From the NCBI GenBank assembly GCA_040903745.1, contig JBBDUV010000035.1:1-47822 (forward strand): a DNA stretch of 47,822 bases, in the 5' to 3' direction. A model generated the notes under the pieces. It was given only the letters and a program-made list of their open reading frames with translations, made no database searches and had not been told where the DNA came from. A program made the position numbers and the translations under genes. Shown here one piece after another: positions 34,001 through 42,052 of this stretch. This stretch comes from M55B112 sp040903745 (GTDB lineage: Bacteria > Bacteroidota > Bacteroidia > Bacteroidales > GCA-2748055). Position 1 is the stretch's first letter. Every line of letters begins with the position of its first letter.

Positions 34001-34226
34001 AATCCCCAACCCGCACTGATATATCGGGAAAATTCATGAATGGTCGAAGGTTCAGGCTTCCGATGGACAGTTCACCAGGTTGTGCCGAATTTACATATTC
34101 CAGGGTTTTGTCGGTTATCCTGCCCCTGAAGAGATAAAACAATAGAATAACCAGCAATACCAGTGTGACAAGTCCGGCAATGATCCTGAACAACCATTTG
34201 AATATATTTCTGGTGATCTTTCTCAT
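31023..34226 (-). CDS. AsmA-family membrane-anchored protein
   Basis: A 1067-residue protein with a single N-terminal membrane helix (about 7-32, IFKWLFRIIAGLVTLVLLVILLFYLF) followed by a very long beta-rich periplasmic part. The layout and C-terminal section (FSIDLDQSTAMFNVLLTDGRVKNFAPLQEIARYTGNKDLDNVKFGELRNGRSFSLVGGVVQIPLMSI) match the AsmA family. AsmA-like proteins form a bridge between inner and outer membranes that moves phospholipids outward. Many short sentence-like beta repeats (e.g. FSDMNGVIGESDFTFKGELENYSAYL) fit a rod. I start at MRKITRN (34226), which begins the membrane helix; the frame extends 12 codons upstream. A repeated leader (34288-34367) lies just ahead of it. Confidence 0.85.
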   Translation of the reverse strand: MRKITRNIFKWLFRIIAGLVTLVLLVILLFYLFRGRITDKTLEYVNSAQPGELSIGSLNLRPFMNFPDISVRVGDLKYTTGTAGTGKIDTLPVISMSNIYVSLDIVKLIRGEYKISKVRLNEGTINYIIESDSVSNLERALGIRFESSAETDSLQTDSLFMVFDLESLTIRDLNLNFHDIPGKTDVSTNIFGLEAGFSYHPDEVTASVMMHTEISRVIFDDIVLDKARDFSFSSSLKFDQVRQKLLLDNSLLDMHYAIFGLGGAVDFSDQTIDMQFSARNSGIELLNFLLNGILNLDAIEQIGEGHIQLSGNILGSFDESIPEINVNFSAADMGFRVHAINQSVTDIGFEGVATSGRLTDFSEAEININGFHVSFPQGDLDAEIVLKNLVAPEIDVELNGKTDLRIIEEIIDRQSIQRMRGSIGVSGNIRGTVDMDAGTFQDNTGALVVSMDDVGFSFSDNTVEKMNGLLYLEENRFGFREMGFSIDSNEIRMEGWVDNLLPYLMGYKGDINAMVLASSDEFSLDKYMDDTLFTEPLRDVAFSLALQLTGSEINAALKEKSIPKGDLEIRELQLGLPGYADITDVNLTLLLDKDRIVFSDMNGVIGESDFTFKGELENYSAYLEEDSSAHVSIKFDIGSDKLRMKDLFTINDQFEILPVAFAGEEIQHLQCKGKVETTVYDLLSNSTIPNISFALEELKWDLKHYPHSFRDFAMELFYQDSLLVINRFNGSVGESDFKITASVAHLLDTAGTIRGNLEIQSDLLDADALMNYALIEKVPADTVLSELDNSAKQPSAGLAGFDFPDLELKLDLKEVRYAGNTLRSINGEINLRHYKIIYFNDFAVQSETGGSMLLDGQFNVSDPDLYMLSAKIDVDTVNVSDFNLQFAMEDSTYSLEDNFNGLLSTDGIAELFINPDFSIDLDQSTAMFNVLLTDGRVKNFAPLQEIARYTGNKDLDNVKFGELRNGRSFSLVGGVVQIPLMSISSTLGLILIEGEQGLGGDFLYLVRVPTKLIRGTARNILSGQQRKDPDEEEEIQRMEAQKFALITVYSDGEEVEVKMGDKRDQFR

Positions 34227-34287
34227 TAAGATAAATACTTTATTTAAATGCTTAATATACAATAATATAAATATCGTTCAAACTACC

Positions 34288-34367
34288 GGTAAGTTAATCA
34301 TCCTTCCTCGGCGGACTCATGAGCTCCACTTCGTGTCGGTTGTTGCCTCGCAGAAAAAATATTTTCA
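34288..34367. repeat. Leader repeat, copy A, upstream of AsmA-like gene
   Basis: An 80-base stretch nearly the same as 42733-42817, starting GGTAAGTTA and containing CGGCGGAC, CCACTTCG, CGGTTGTTGCCTC and an A-run with ATATTT. It lies about 60 bases upstream of the minus-strand AsmA-like gene, and the other copy about 54 bases upstream of the beta-barrel gene. Similarity continues less strongly toward both genes. Confidence 0.7.
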
Positions 34368-34386
34368 TTGGTGCTCGGGCTCCTAC

Positions 34387-34516
34387 GCTAAAGCTTCCAC
34401 CGGCGGCCGTAGCCTTGCTCCTCCGCTATAGCTTTAGCGCACGCGGATGGCGGAGGCCCCGGCGACAGCGTGCGAACCGAACTCAGTGAGCTCGCTGCCT
34501 GTCCCGATGCATCGGG
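34387..34516. repeat. GC-rich cluster of palindromes
   Basis: Three inverted repeats in an intergenic stretch: GCTAAAGCT/AGCTTTAGC (34387-34395, 34430-34438), CCTCCGC/GCGGAGG (34420-34426, 34450-34456) and the perfect 14-mer CCCGATGCATCGGG (34503-34516). Its base composition is far GC-richer than the flanks. The rest of 34517-34726 shows no gene. Confidence 0.6.
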
Positions 34517-34798
34517 AAATACCGATAATATATAATTCTATATGAGCAACCCTCATCAACTAAATTAAAAAATAGCCGTCATAAAGTTAGCAATTAAAGC
34601 AGGCACAATAAGCAGAACAAATAGTAAGATTGTATTGTTTTCCCAGAGCGGGTCAATACTTTTTTATCCAATACCAGTCATGTTCATAAATTTTTTCTTG
34701 ATGTTTGATGAAAAATTAAGTAATTTGTGGGTGTCTTGCAACCAATCAACAAGATTCAACGTTTTGGTAACAGAAAACAACAATTAAATCATACAGTT

Positions 34799-35020
34799 AT
34801 GAAAAAGCAAATACTACGTTCATGTGTCGGCCTGATCGTTCTTGTAGCATTTTTTACCCTCCCGGCCTGTGAATTGTTGGAAGATTGCGGGACATGCGTA
34901 CTCGTAACAGATGGTGAGGAGGGAACTCCGCTATTATTTTGTGGTGATGCATACCAGGAAAGACTTAATTCATCACCCACAACCATAAACGGAGTCACAT
35001 CCTACTGGGATTGCTATTAA
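34799..35020 (+). CDS. Small putative lipoprotein
   Basis: A 73-residue protein starting MKKQILRSCVG, a hydrophobic core (LIVLVAFFT) and the lipobox LPAC, with Cys at about 21 as the lipidation site. The mature part is short, Cys-rich and acidic (ELLEDCGTCVLVTDGEEGTP ... LFCGDAYQERLN ... YWDCY), five cysteines in all. I recognise no family. I start at 34799 because it gives a normal signal; the frame is open 24 codons further upstream. A terminator hairpin follows at 35043. It is a single transcription unit divergent from the AsmA-like gene. Confidence 0.7.
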   Translation: MKKQILRSCVGLIVLVAFFTLPACELLEDCGTCVLVTDGEEGTPLLFCGDAYQERLNSSPTTINGVTSYWDCY

Positions 35021-35042
35021 ACAAATCTGGCCGAACAATTAT

Positions 35043-35078
35043 AAAGCCTTCCGAGTAATACTATCCGGACGGCTTTTA
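35043..35078 (+). terminator. Rho-independent terminator after the small lipoprotein gene
   Basis: Arms 35043-35053 (AAAGCCTTCCG) and 35066-35076 (CGGACGGCTTT) pair over 11 positions with one mismatch around a 12-nt loop and run into TTTT. On the minus strand the end is also A/T-rich, so it could serve the convergent phosphatase gene as well. Confidence 0.8.
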
Positions 35079-35102
35079 TATTATTGCTCTGAAATAAATA
35101 TA

Positions 35103-36965
35103 TCAATACCTTACTCCAATTACCACCACATCGTCCACCTGTTCAACATCGGCCATGTAAGCTTCAAATACTTCATCCAGCTTTTTTCCCTGGTCGATCA
35201 TGTCCAGGTTTTGTATCTCCAGCAACAGGTTCCGGAAATTTTTGGACAGGAATTTTTTCTGTTTCGGTCCTCCAAACTGATCTACGTAACCATCTGAAAA
35301 GGTGTAAAAAGTATCGCCCTTTTGAAGGTCAATGGAGACGAAGTTAAAATCCTCCATCACCTCATGAATGGCGACCGGCATTTTATCCGGTTTATATTGG
35401 GTCAGCTCTCCGTTCCGTATGTGATACAGCGGATTATTGGCACCGGCAAAATAGAGTTTGTCATTGTCAAAATCAATTACCTTCACCGTCATATCCATTC
35501 CATCCTTGACCAAAGTCCCTGCCTGTCCCTGTCCGAGAGATTCAATGACCATGGATCGCAACGTATTCAAAATCTTATCCGGCTCCACGATGTTACGGTT
35601 TCTAACGATCTCATTCAGCAGGCTCACCCCCAGCATGCTCATGAATGCCCCGGGCACACCATGACCGGTACAGTCGGCTGCTATGATGACCTGTTTGTTA
35701 TCCACCTTGTCGACCCAGTAAAAATCTCCGCTGACAATATCGCGTGGCTTATACAGAACGAAATGGTCAATTTCATCGGTGAATAGTTCCATTGAGGGAA
35801 GGATGGCGCGCTGAATCTTCTGTGCATAATGAATGCTGTCGGTAATGTGCTTCTTCTGGTAGGCGATCTGGTCCCGCTGGGCCGTTATCTTCCTGTTTTT
35901 CTCCTCCAGCAGTTCATTGGCTCTCTTTTTGTTTTTGTAATTAACAAAAATAAAATATGCCAGTCCAAGCATAAGCAACAGCGCAACGATAGCTGCCATG
36001 ATCACCAGCTTCTGCTTCTGGATCGCTTCCAGCTGGATGGAGATCTTCTCTTCGTTGTCCCTGATCTGGGCATCGCGCTCAGCGATCAATATCTCACGTT
36101 GTCCGATCTCCTGTTTTTGCTCTTCCAGCACCGCCTGTTGCTCGCTTACTGCTTTCTCCTGCTCGGCAATCATCTTTTTCTGAAGACCGATCTCCTTTTC
36201 CTGTCTTTCGATGGCCCGGTTCTTTTCTGTCAGCTCCCTGTCCTTGTTGAGCAGGTTCCTGATCTTCTCTTCAAGCTCCTTTTCCTTTTTCAGTATCTCT
36301 TCACCGAGCGCCTTCAACCGTGCGAGCTGTGCCTGGATCATTGAATCCTGTTCTGCAATAACAATTCTCTGCTGTCGGGTGACCTCCTTCTCCTCCTGCA
36401 ACTCCTCATCAGTTACATCATACAGTTGTTCCCAATCTTCGCGTGTCTTAATAGCATGGGCAAGAAACAGCGCATCAACCTTCAGTCCATGTTCGACCAT
36501 CATCTCCTCATTTGCCTCGAATTCAGGCTTACCATCAACTACCAGGAAGTTGATCATCGACTCCCTGAAGGGATACCCCTCTGTTATCAGCAACGTGTTC
36601 CATCCTTCAATCTGGTTGAGTACCTCCTTGATCTTGTAACCATTTTTGCTGTTCAGATAGATCACCTGTGCCTCTTTCAGCATAGATGGTCTGGGCACCA
36701 GGTTGACCAGTATCGGTTTTCCCTGTATGAACTGCCGCTCACCCGCCATTCGCTCCAATGGCCAGTAAAAATTGTCATCAACATCGAGCACTGTAATGGT
36801 AAAGTTTTCCAGGTTGTCAAAATCTTCTTCATACTCCACATATTTAGCAATATCGAGGATCAGGGTGGCCCTCGTATTATCATCAATCTCCGTCTGTTCC
36901 TGTGCAGTTGCCTTGGGAAAAAACATAACAAACAAAAGGATTGCTGTAAAAAAAATCTTTGTCAT
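35103..36965 (-). CDS. YfiR-like sensor, coiled coil and SpoIIE phosphatase fusion
   Basis: A 620-residue protein: signal peptide (MTKIFFTAILLFVMFFPKATA), a YfiR-like (DUF4154) periplasmic domain to about residue 180, a long coiled coil (about 185-315, with repeated AEQDSMIQAQLARL/EKELEEKIRNLL), a membrane helix (about 320-340, VIMAAIVALLLMLGLAYFIFV), then a short linker and the SpoIIE/PP2C domain (about 390-620: SGDFYWVDK, ADCTGHGVPGAFMSMLGVSLLNEIV, TFYTFSDGYVDQFGG). A sensor outside the inner membrane would therefore control a cytoplasmic serine/threonine phosphatase. I start at 36965, the first Met before the signal; an upstream in-frame ATG at 37007 adds 14 residues. It is a single gene, ending at the shared terminator. 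Confidence 0.88.
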   Translation of the reverse strand: MTKIFFTAILLFVMFFPKATAQEQTEIDDNTRATLILDIAKYVEYEEDFDNLENFTITVLDVDDNFYWPLERMAGERQFIQGKPILVNLVPRPSMLKEAQVIYLNSKNGYKIKEVLNQIEGWNTLLITEGYPFRESMINFLVVDGKPEFEANEEMMVEHGLKVDALFLAHAIKTREDWEQLYDVTDEELQEEKEVTRQQRIVIAEQDSMIQAQLARLKALGEEILKKEKELEEKIRNLLNKDRELTEKNRAIERQEKEIGLQKKMIAEQEKAVSEQQAVLEEQKQEIGQREILIAERDAQIRDNEEKISIQLEAIQKQKLVIMAAIVALLLMLGLAYFIFVNYKNKKRANELLEEKNRKITAQRDQIAYQKKHITDSIHYAQKIQRAILPSMELFTDEIDHFVLYKPRDIVSGDFYWVDKVDNKQVIIAADCTGHGVPGAFMSMLGVSLLNEIVRNRNIVEPDKILNTLRSMVIESLGQGQAGTLVKDGMDMTVKVIDFDNDKLYFAGANNPLYHIRNGELTQYKPDKMPVAIHEVMEDFNFVSIDLQKGDTFYTFSDGYVDQFGGPKQKKFLSKNFRNLLLEIQNLDMIDQGKKLDEVFEAYMADVEQVDDVVVIGVRY

Positions 36966-37271
36966 CTTGTTGGTATTACATGTCAGATAATCATGAAATT
37001 TGTTCAAGTTAGCAATTTCTGATTATGCAGAGAAATTCACAGTCCGTTTTTATACAACATTTTTCATTATATCCTGGTCCGGGAACAAGCCCCTCATTAC
37101 TGGAAACAGACCTCTTTAACGCAAGGCAACGAGTCACAATTTGAGAAAATGACCGGAAATAATAAAATAATTTGCTTTTCCGCATAATGGCAGCTAAATT
37201 GGACGATGTTTTTTACTATGGAATACCGCGATACTGCTTTTTTCCGGGAAGACAAATTTTACCAGGAATAG

Positions 37272-39098
37272 ATGACCCTATCCGCTTATATTGCTATTGT
37301 CGTTGTGATCCTTCTGATCATAGCCCTTTTGAAGGAGGTTATGCGGCCGGGGCTGGTTCTGTTTACAGCAGTGGTGATCTTCATGGTTACCAATATTATC
37401 TCATCAGACGAAGCGCTTTCCGGCTTTTCAAACAAGGGGATGATTACCGTGGGGATCCTTTTCCTGGTAAGTGAGGGATTCAAGCAGACCGGGGCGCTTA
37501 CCAAACTTGCGGCTATATTGTTACCGAAAAAAAGGGCTCCCATTCCACGGTTGATTTTGCGTCTCACCCTTCCCATTGCCGGTGTATCAGCATTTCTGAA
37601 TAATACACCGATGGTAATCATCTTTGCCCCCATGATAAAGAAATGGGCTGAAAAGATGAGCCTCCCCAGTCAGAAATTTCTGATCCCCCTCTCCTATGCT
37701 ACCATCTTCGGGGGCACATGTACCTTGATCGGGACATCAACCAACCTGGTGGTCCATGGTATGATGCTTGACCGGGGCCTGGATGGATTTGGATTTTTCG
37801 AGCTTGCAAAAGTGGGCCTATTCATTGCTTTTTTTGGATTTATATACCTGAACGTATTTTCCAACAGGCTGCTACCCGGTGAGGTAATCCCAAGGCATAG
37901 CTTCCCCAATGATATCAGGGAGTATTACTTTGATGTCATTCTACCGGAAGGAAGCTCCCTGATCGGGAAAGAGATCGAGAAGCGAAGGCTGCCCGGCTTA
38001 GCTGAATTCGTCGTTAAGACTGTAATCCGTGAAGGAAAACATATCAGGATATCAAACACCCCTTTTGAAATTCTGGAAGGGGATGAATTGATACTGGCCG
38101 GCAAATCGGAAGATATTGGTTTTTTAACGCAACAAAGCGGAATCGCATTGAAGTGTCTGGATGCTACTGATTCGACTTTTCTAAACCAGAATCTGAAGCT
38201 GGTAGAGGTGGTCGTCGCTCCCCGTTTTCCGGGAATTCAGAAAACCATAGAAGAGTTCGATTTCAGGGGTCACTACAACGCTGTGGTCATGGCCATTCAC
38301 CGGAATGGGGAACGTATTACCACCAACATGCAAAGTGTGGAACTCAAAACGGGCGATAATTTAATGTTGCTCACAACGGATGACTTCACCAGATATTGGG
38401 GTGAGTCGAGGGTTTTTTATATGGCATCTGAGGTGGGCGACATGGATAGCTCCAAAGACCGTTGGAAACGATGGCTGGCTGTTGCCATAACATTGATGAT
38501 GGTCATTGGAGCCACACTTGGAAGTGAGATAAACGAATTTCTTAGCAGTCAGGGGGCTGACTGGAATGTAGAACTTGATATGTTCTTTTTTGCCGCTGTG
38601 GCCATGGTTCTGATGGCATCCATGAAGATTTTTCCTGCCAAGAAATACACCAAACCGATCAATTGGGATGTGCTGATCACCGTAGCAAGTGCTTTCGGGA
38701 TCAGCCGTGCACTCCAGAATTCAGGAGTAGCAGATATCGTTGCTCATTCGGTTATCAATTTCTCAAAAAATATGGGGCCGATAGGCGTTTTGGCGGCCAT
38801 CTTCATCCTTACCAATATTTTTACCGAGATCATCACCAACAACGCAGCGGCCGCGCTTAGTTTTCCCATTGCACTGTCGGCTGCTACCCAACTGGGAGTG
38901 GATCCCAAGCCCTTCTTTGTTGCGATAGCCATAGCAGCATCCTGCAGTTTTTCTACACCCATCGGATACCAGACCAACCTGATTGTACAGAGTATCGGTA
39001 ATTATAAATTCGGTGACTACTGGAAAATTGGCCTTCCCCTGAATATTCTGGCCTTCATTGTGAGCATGCTGGTAATTCCGGTTTTCTGGAGCTTCTGA
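37272..39098 (+). CDS. SLC13-family (DASS) transporter with two TrkA-C domains
   Basis: A 608-residue inner membrane protein with about 11 membrane helices in two blocks (1-180 and 395-608) around a soluble middle. The blocks carry the DASS signatures: LNNTPMVIIFAPMIKKWAEK and CTLIGTSTNLVVHGMML in the first, EIITNNAAAALSFPIALS and STPIGYQTNLIV in the second, giving the SNT motifs of dicarboxylate/sulfate transporters. The middle holds two TrkA-C (RCK_C) domains (about 205-285 and 300-375). Substrates of such proteins are sulfate, dicarboxylates or, in this subgroup, possibly a different anion; not fixed here. The stop is 5 bases from the convergent GGT stop. Confidence 0.9.
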   Translation: MTLSAYIAIVVVILLIIALLKEVMRPGLVLFTAVVIFMVTNIISSDEALSGFSNKGMITVGILFLVSEGFKQTGALTKLAAILLPKKRAPIPRLILRLTLPIAGVSAFLNNTPMVIIFAPMIKKWAEKMSLPSQKFLIPLSYATIFGGTCTLIGTSTNLVVHGMMLDRGLDGFGFFELAKVGLFIAFFGFIYLNVFSNRLLPGEVIPRHSFPNDIREYYFDVILPEGSSLIGKEIEKRRLPGLAEFVVKTVIREGKHIRISNTPFEILEGDELILAGKSEDIGFLTQQSGIALKCLDATDSTFLNQNLKLVEVVVAPRFPGIQKTIEEFDFRGHYNAVVMAIHRNGERITTNMQSVELKTGDNLMLLTTDDFTRYWGESRVFYMASEVGDMDSSKDRWKRWLAVAITLMMVIGATLGSEINEFLSSQGADWNVELDMFFFAAVAMVLMASMKIFPAKKYTKPINWDVLITVASAFGISRALQNSGVADIVAHSVINFSKNMGPIGVLAAIFILTNIFTEIITNNAAAALSFPIALSAATQLGVDPKPFFVAIAIAASCSFSTPIGYQTNLIVQSIGNYKFGDYWKIGLPLNILAFIVSMLVIPVFWSF

Positions 39099-39103
39099 TA
39101 GTC

Positions 39104-40789
39104 CTACCACCCTGCAGCCTGACCATCCTTACGGGATTCAGAGGCACCAAAGAGAACGCCTGTTTCGGGATCACGCATGATGGCCTGGTATCCTCCAAAG
39201 CCTCCCAGGCTGTATTGCACCTGATGGCCCTTGCTAGCCAACTTTCGTATCTCACTGTAATCAATTCCCGATTCCAGGAAAAGGGTGCCTCCATCCACCA
39301 TTTTTTCACCCGTTGGCTGGGAAGAGCCTGAATGCCTGATCCGCGGTGCATCACCAGCTTCCTGGAGATTCATTCCGAAATCGACCAGGTTGACCACGAT
39401 CTGGGCGTGACCCTGGGGTTGCATCGCTCCACCCATTAGTCCAAAGCTGATTAACGGTTGTCCCTCTTTGGTTATAAAAGCTGGTATGATTGTATGAAAT
39501 GGTCTCTTCCCCGGTTCATAAACGTTGTGGTGTCCCTTTTCCAGCGAAAAAAGCTCTCCGCGATCCTGCAGAATAAAACCCAGTCCCGGCGGACACATCC
39601 CAGATCCCATCCCCCGGTAATTGGACTGAATAAGAGAAACCATGTTTCCCTGTTCATCGGCGACCGTCAGATAAATGGTGTTTCCCTGTTCAATATCACC
39701 AGGATCGTAGATTTTAGCAGCGCGATCGCCATGGATCATTTCTCTCCCCTTATCAGCATACTCATCGGAGATAAGCAGGCTGTAATCGATCTCGTTAAAA
39801 TCAGGATCCGCATAGTATTTTGCCCGGTCTTCAAAGGCCAGCTTTTTTGCTTCAGTAAAATAATGAATGTATTCAGCGCTTCCAAAGCCCATCCCGGCAA
39901 TATCAAATCCTTCAAGAATATTCAGCATTTGCAGTGCTGCAATTCCTTGTCCGCTGGGCGGCAGCTCCCAAACATCATACCCCCGGTAATTCACCGAAAA
40001 TGGTATAACCCATTCAGAAGTATGTGAGGCAAGATCGTCATAAGAGAGGAAACCTCCCTGTTCGGCCATAAAATCACTGATTATCCTGGCGATATCGCCT
40101 TTATAGAAAATGTCCCTTCCCTTTTTACCAATCGTCTCCAATGTATTTGCCAAATCAGGATTTTTGAATATCTCCCCCTTCGCAGGTGAAGTCCCTCCGG
40201 GCATAAAAACTTCGGCCACATTTGGAAAACGCGACAGGTAACGGGCGTTCCTCTCCCAGTAATAGGCGATCAATTCGGTAACCGGAAAGCCTTCCCTTGC
40301 ATAATTGACAGCCGGTTGAAGGATTTTCTTCATTGGGATGGTACCAAAACGATCGTGAAGCTCAAACCATCCATCCACGCAACCCGGTACTGAAACAGGC
40401 AGGGGACCCACAGCAGGAATCTTCTCATAGCCATTTTCTATGAAATAGTCCAGGGTCAGTGACCCGGGAGACCTGCCGCTGGCGTTCAGACCATACAGCT
40501 TTTCAGTTTCTGCATCCCAAACAATGGCAAAAAGGTCACCACCAATTCCGTTTCCAGTAGGCTCCACGAGCCCAAGTACTGCATTTGCGGCAATGGCAGC
40601 ATCCACAGCATTACCACCCGATTTGAGGATATCCAGGGCGACCTGGGTTGCGAGTGGCTGACTCGTGCAGGCCATTCCGTGGGTGGCAATCACTTCAGAT
40701 CGTGTTGCAAATGCTTCTCCTGTCAAACGGTCCTGGCCACGAGCGATCAGGGTTGTCATTACCAAACACCCAATTACAAATTTTTTCAT
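39104..40789 (-). CDS. ggt: Gamma-glutamyltransferase (exported)
   Basis: A 561-residue protein with a signal peptide (MKKFVIGCLVMTTLIARGQ). The large subunit has AITANAVLGLVEPTGNGIGGDLFAIVWD near residue 70 and the glutamate-binding part. The small subunit starts at the Thr of QGNTIYLTVADEQGNMVSLIQSNYRGMGSGM (about 375), in the place of the autocatalytic nucleophile; the next two positions, usually Thr-His, are Ile-Tyr. The end has FGLMGGAMQPQGHAQIVVNLVDFGMNLQEAGDAPRIRHSG, as in the family. It cleaves gamma-glutamyl bonds, e.g. of glutathione, in the periplasm. It starts 5 bases after the GH16-like gene stop and probably shares its transcript. Confidence 0.92.
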   Translation of the reverse strand: MKKFVIGCLVMTTLIARGQDRLTGEAFATRSEVIATHGMACTSQPLATQVALDILKSGGNAVDAAIAANAVLGLVEPTGNGIGGDLFAIVWDAETEKLYGLNASGRSPGSLTLDYFIENGYEKIPAVGPLPVSVPGCVDGWFELHDRFGTIPMKKILQPAVNYAREGFPVTELIAYYWERNARYLSRFPNVAEVFMPGGTSPAKGEIFKNPDLANTLETIGKKGRDIFYKGDIARIISDFMAEQGGFLSYDDLASHTSEWVIPFSVNYRGYDVWELPPSGQGIAALQMLNILEGFDIAGMGFGSAEYIHYFTEAKKLAFEDRAKYYADPDFNEIDYSLLISDEYADKGREMIHGDRAAKIYDPGDIEQGNTIYLTVADEQGNMVSLIQSNYRGMGSGMCPPGLGFILQDRGELFSLEKGHHNVYEPGKRPFHTIIPAFITKEGQPLISFGLMGGAMQPQGHAQIVVNLVDFGMNLQEAGDAPRIRHSGSSQPTGEKMVDGGTLFLESGIDYSEIRKLASKGHQVQYSLGGFGGYQAIMRDPETGVLFGASESRKDGQAAGW

Positions 40790-40794
40790 ACTAT

Positions 40795-41982
40795 CTAGTC
40801 CTTCTCTTTCAGCTTATAGACCCTGATCCAATCTATTTCCATCGCTGCAGGAAGTCCTTGATCGGATGCCCACTCTTTTAATCCCGCGCTGAAAACCATA
40901 TACATCTCCTCCTGGGGAACATCGGATGTCTGGGTTTTGAATACTTTTTCATTGATTTTCCATACAAGTTTGCCCGGACTCCATTCCAAAGTGAATATAA
41001 AGAATTCATTTGAAAACTTTGTACCTTTCGTTTTTGAGATGGACCTGGCGGGAGCCGATTCCTTTCCCGATCCCCAAAAGTAATTTGCAAAAAGTTTGCC
41101 CTTCTCATACTTTACAACATCAATATGTGGAAGCATGTTGTCGGACACCATCCAGAAAGCCTGGGTAAGATCGGTAGACGACAATTTTATCTTGGCTTTG
41201 AATATGCCAAATTTCTGGCGAAAGCTAATCCCGGTGCTTACCAACGCCGATGTAAAATCGAAGGAGTCCTGAAGGAACCCATGCATAGGGTTCCACTTTT
41301 TTCCCTCCACTTCTTCGCGTTTGGTAACGAGCCTCATCTTGGTGTCGTAAAACTCAATGTTTTTTCCATCTGTTGGAAAGCTTTTATCGTCCGCCAGGGT
41401 GTAGGGTTCATTCAATATGGCATCTCCCCAAAAATAGCGGGTCATCCAACGGCTCGTGTCCAATTTGTTTCCGGCAAATGATTCATTAAAAGTCTCTTCC
41501 CATTTTTCAATTTCCCTGAATGGATATTTTTTCTTCGTTTTAAAATACCACATTACCTTTTCCGACTTCTTAAGTTCCTGGTATTCCTGCTCTTTAAGAT
41601 ACTCATCTGTGGTTTCATATCTTGCCCTGGGTTTCATAAGCAGGTATGACTTCCTTTTTTGAAAAGCATCTGAATCGATCTCCTCTTCAAGCTTTTTTAT
41701 ATCACCGGAAGGTTCTTCCCCTTTGCTCTTTTTTAAAAGCTGCTTGTAGCGTGCCTCTTTTCGATACTCCTCAGAAGATTTATAATTTTCTCCCTTGATC
41801 TTCTTCTTTCTGATGGCAAAATCGGCAGAGGTGACCTCTTTTTCCAGTTCGAGAAAATGTTTCAGTTCATCTGACTTTTCATAATCCCGGTAAGCTTTGA
41901 AATCAGCCCTGAGCTGATCATCTGCGCTTTCAACTTTTTCAGTGCCCGGAATCATCCCAAGCAAAAATGCTAAACTTGCCAT
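40795..41982 (-). CDS. GH16-like lectin-fold protein with degenerate active site
   Basis: A 395-residue protein. After a weak N-terminal signal (MASLAFLLGMIPG), two copies of a ~50-residue charged repeat run from about 38 to 140 (LEKEVTSADFAIRKKK...EEYRKEARYKQLLKKSK and LEEEIDSDAFQKRKS...DEYLKEQEYQELKKSEK). A GH16-type concanavalin fold follows from about 160 (WEETFNESFAGNKLDTSRWMTRYFWGD), ending LPAAMEIDWIRVYKL, the normal GH16 close. The catalytic ExDxE stretch is HIDVVKYE here, so both the nucleophile and the acid/base are replaced. A binding role is more likely than hydrolysis (inference). It is the first gene of the unit with ggt. Confidence 0.8.
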   Translation of the reverse strand: MASLAFLLGMIPGTEKVESADDQLRADFKAYRDYEKSDELKHFLELEKEVTSADFAIRKKKIKGENYKSSEEYRKEARYKQLLKKSKGEEPSGDIKKLEEEIDSDAFQKRKSYLLMKPRARYETTDEYLKEQEYQELKKSEKVMWYFKTKKKYPFREIEKWEETFNESFAGNKLDTSRWMTRYFWGDAILNEPYTLADDKSFPTDGKNIEFYDTKMRLVTKREEVEGKKWNPMHGFLQDSFDFTSALVSTGISFRQKFGIFKAKIKLSSTDLTQAFWMVSDNMLPHIDVVKYEKGKLFANYFWGSGKESAPARSISKTKGTKFSNEFFIFTLEWSPGKLVWKINEKVFKTQTSDVPQEEMYMVFSAGLKEWASDQGLPAAMEIDWIRVYKLKEKD

Positions 41983-42052
41983 AATGTGTTAATGAAGTTT
42001 TTTTATCAGCTCATTCATGGAATAAAGATAAGAAAAATTGAATAGTCATCAA

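Noticed and set aside
40795..41982. Active endo-glucanase or laminarinase
   Set aside because: The GH16 catalytic acids are replaced in HIDVV, so an enzyme call is not supported.
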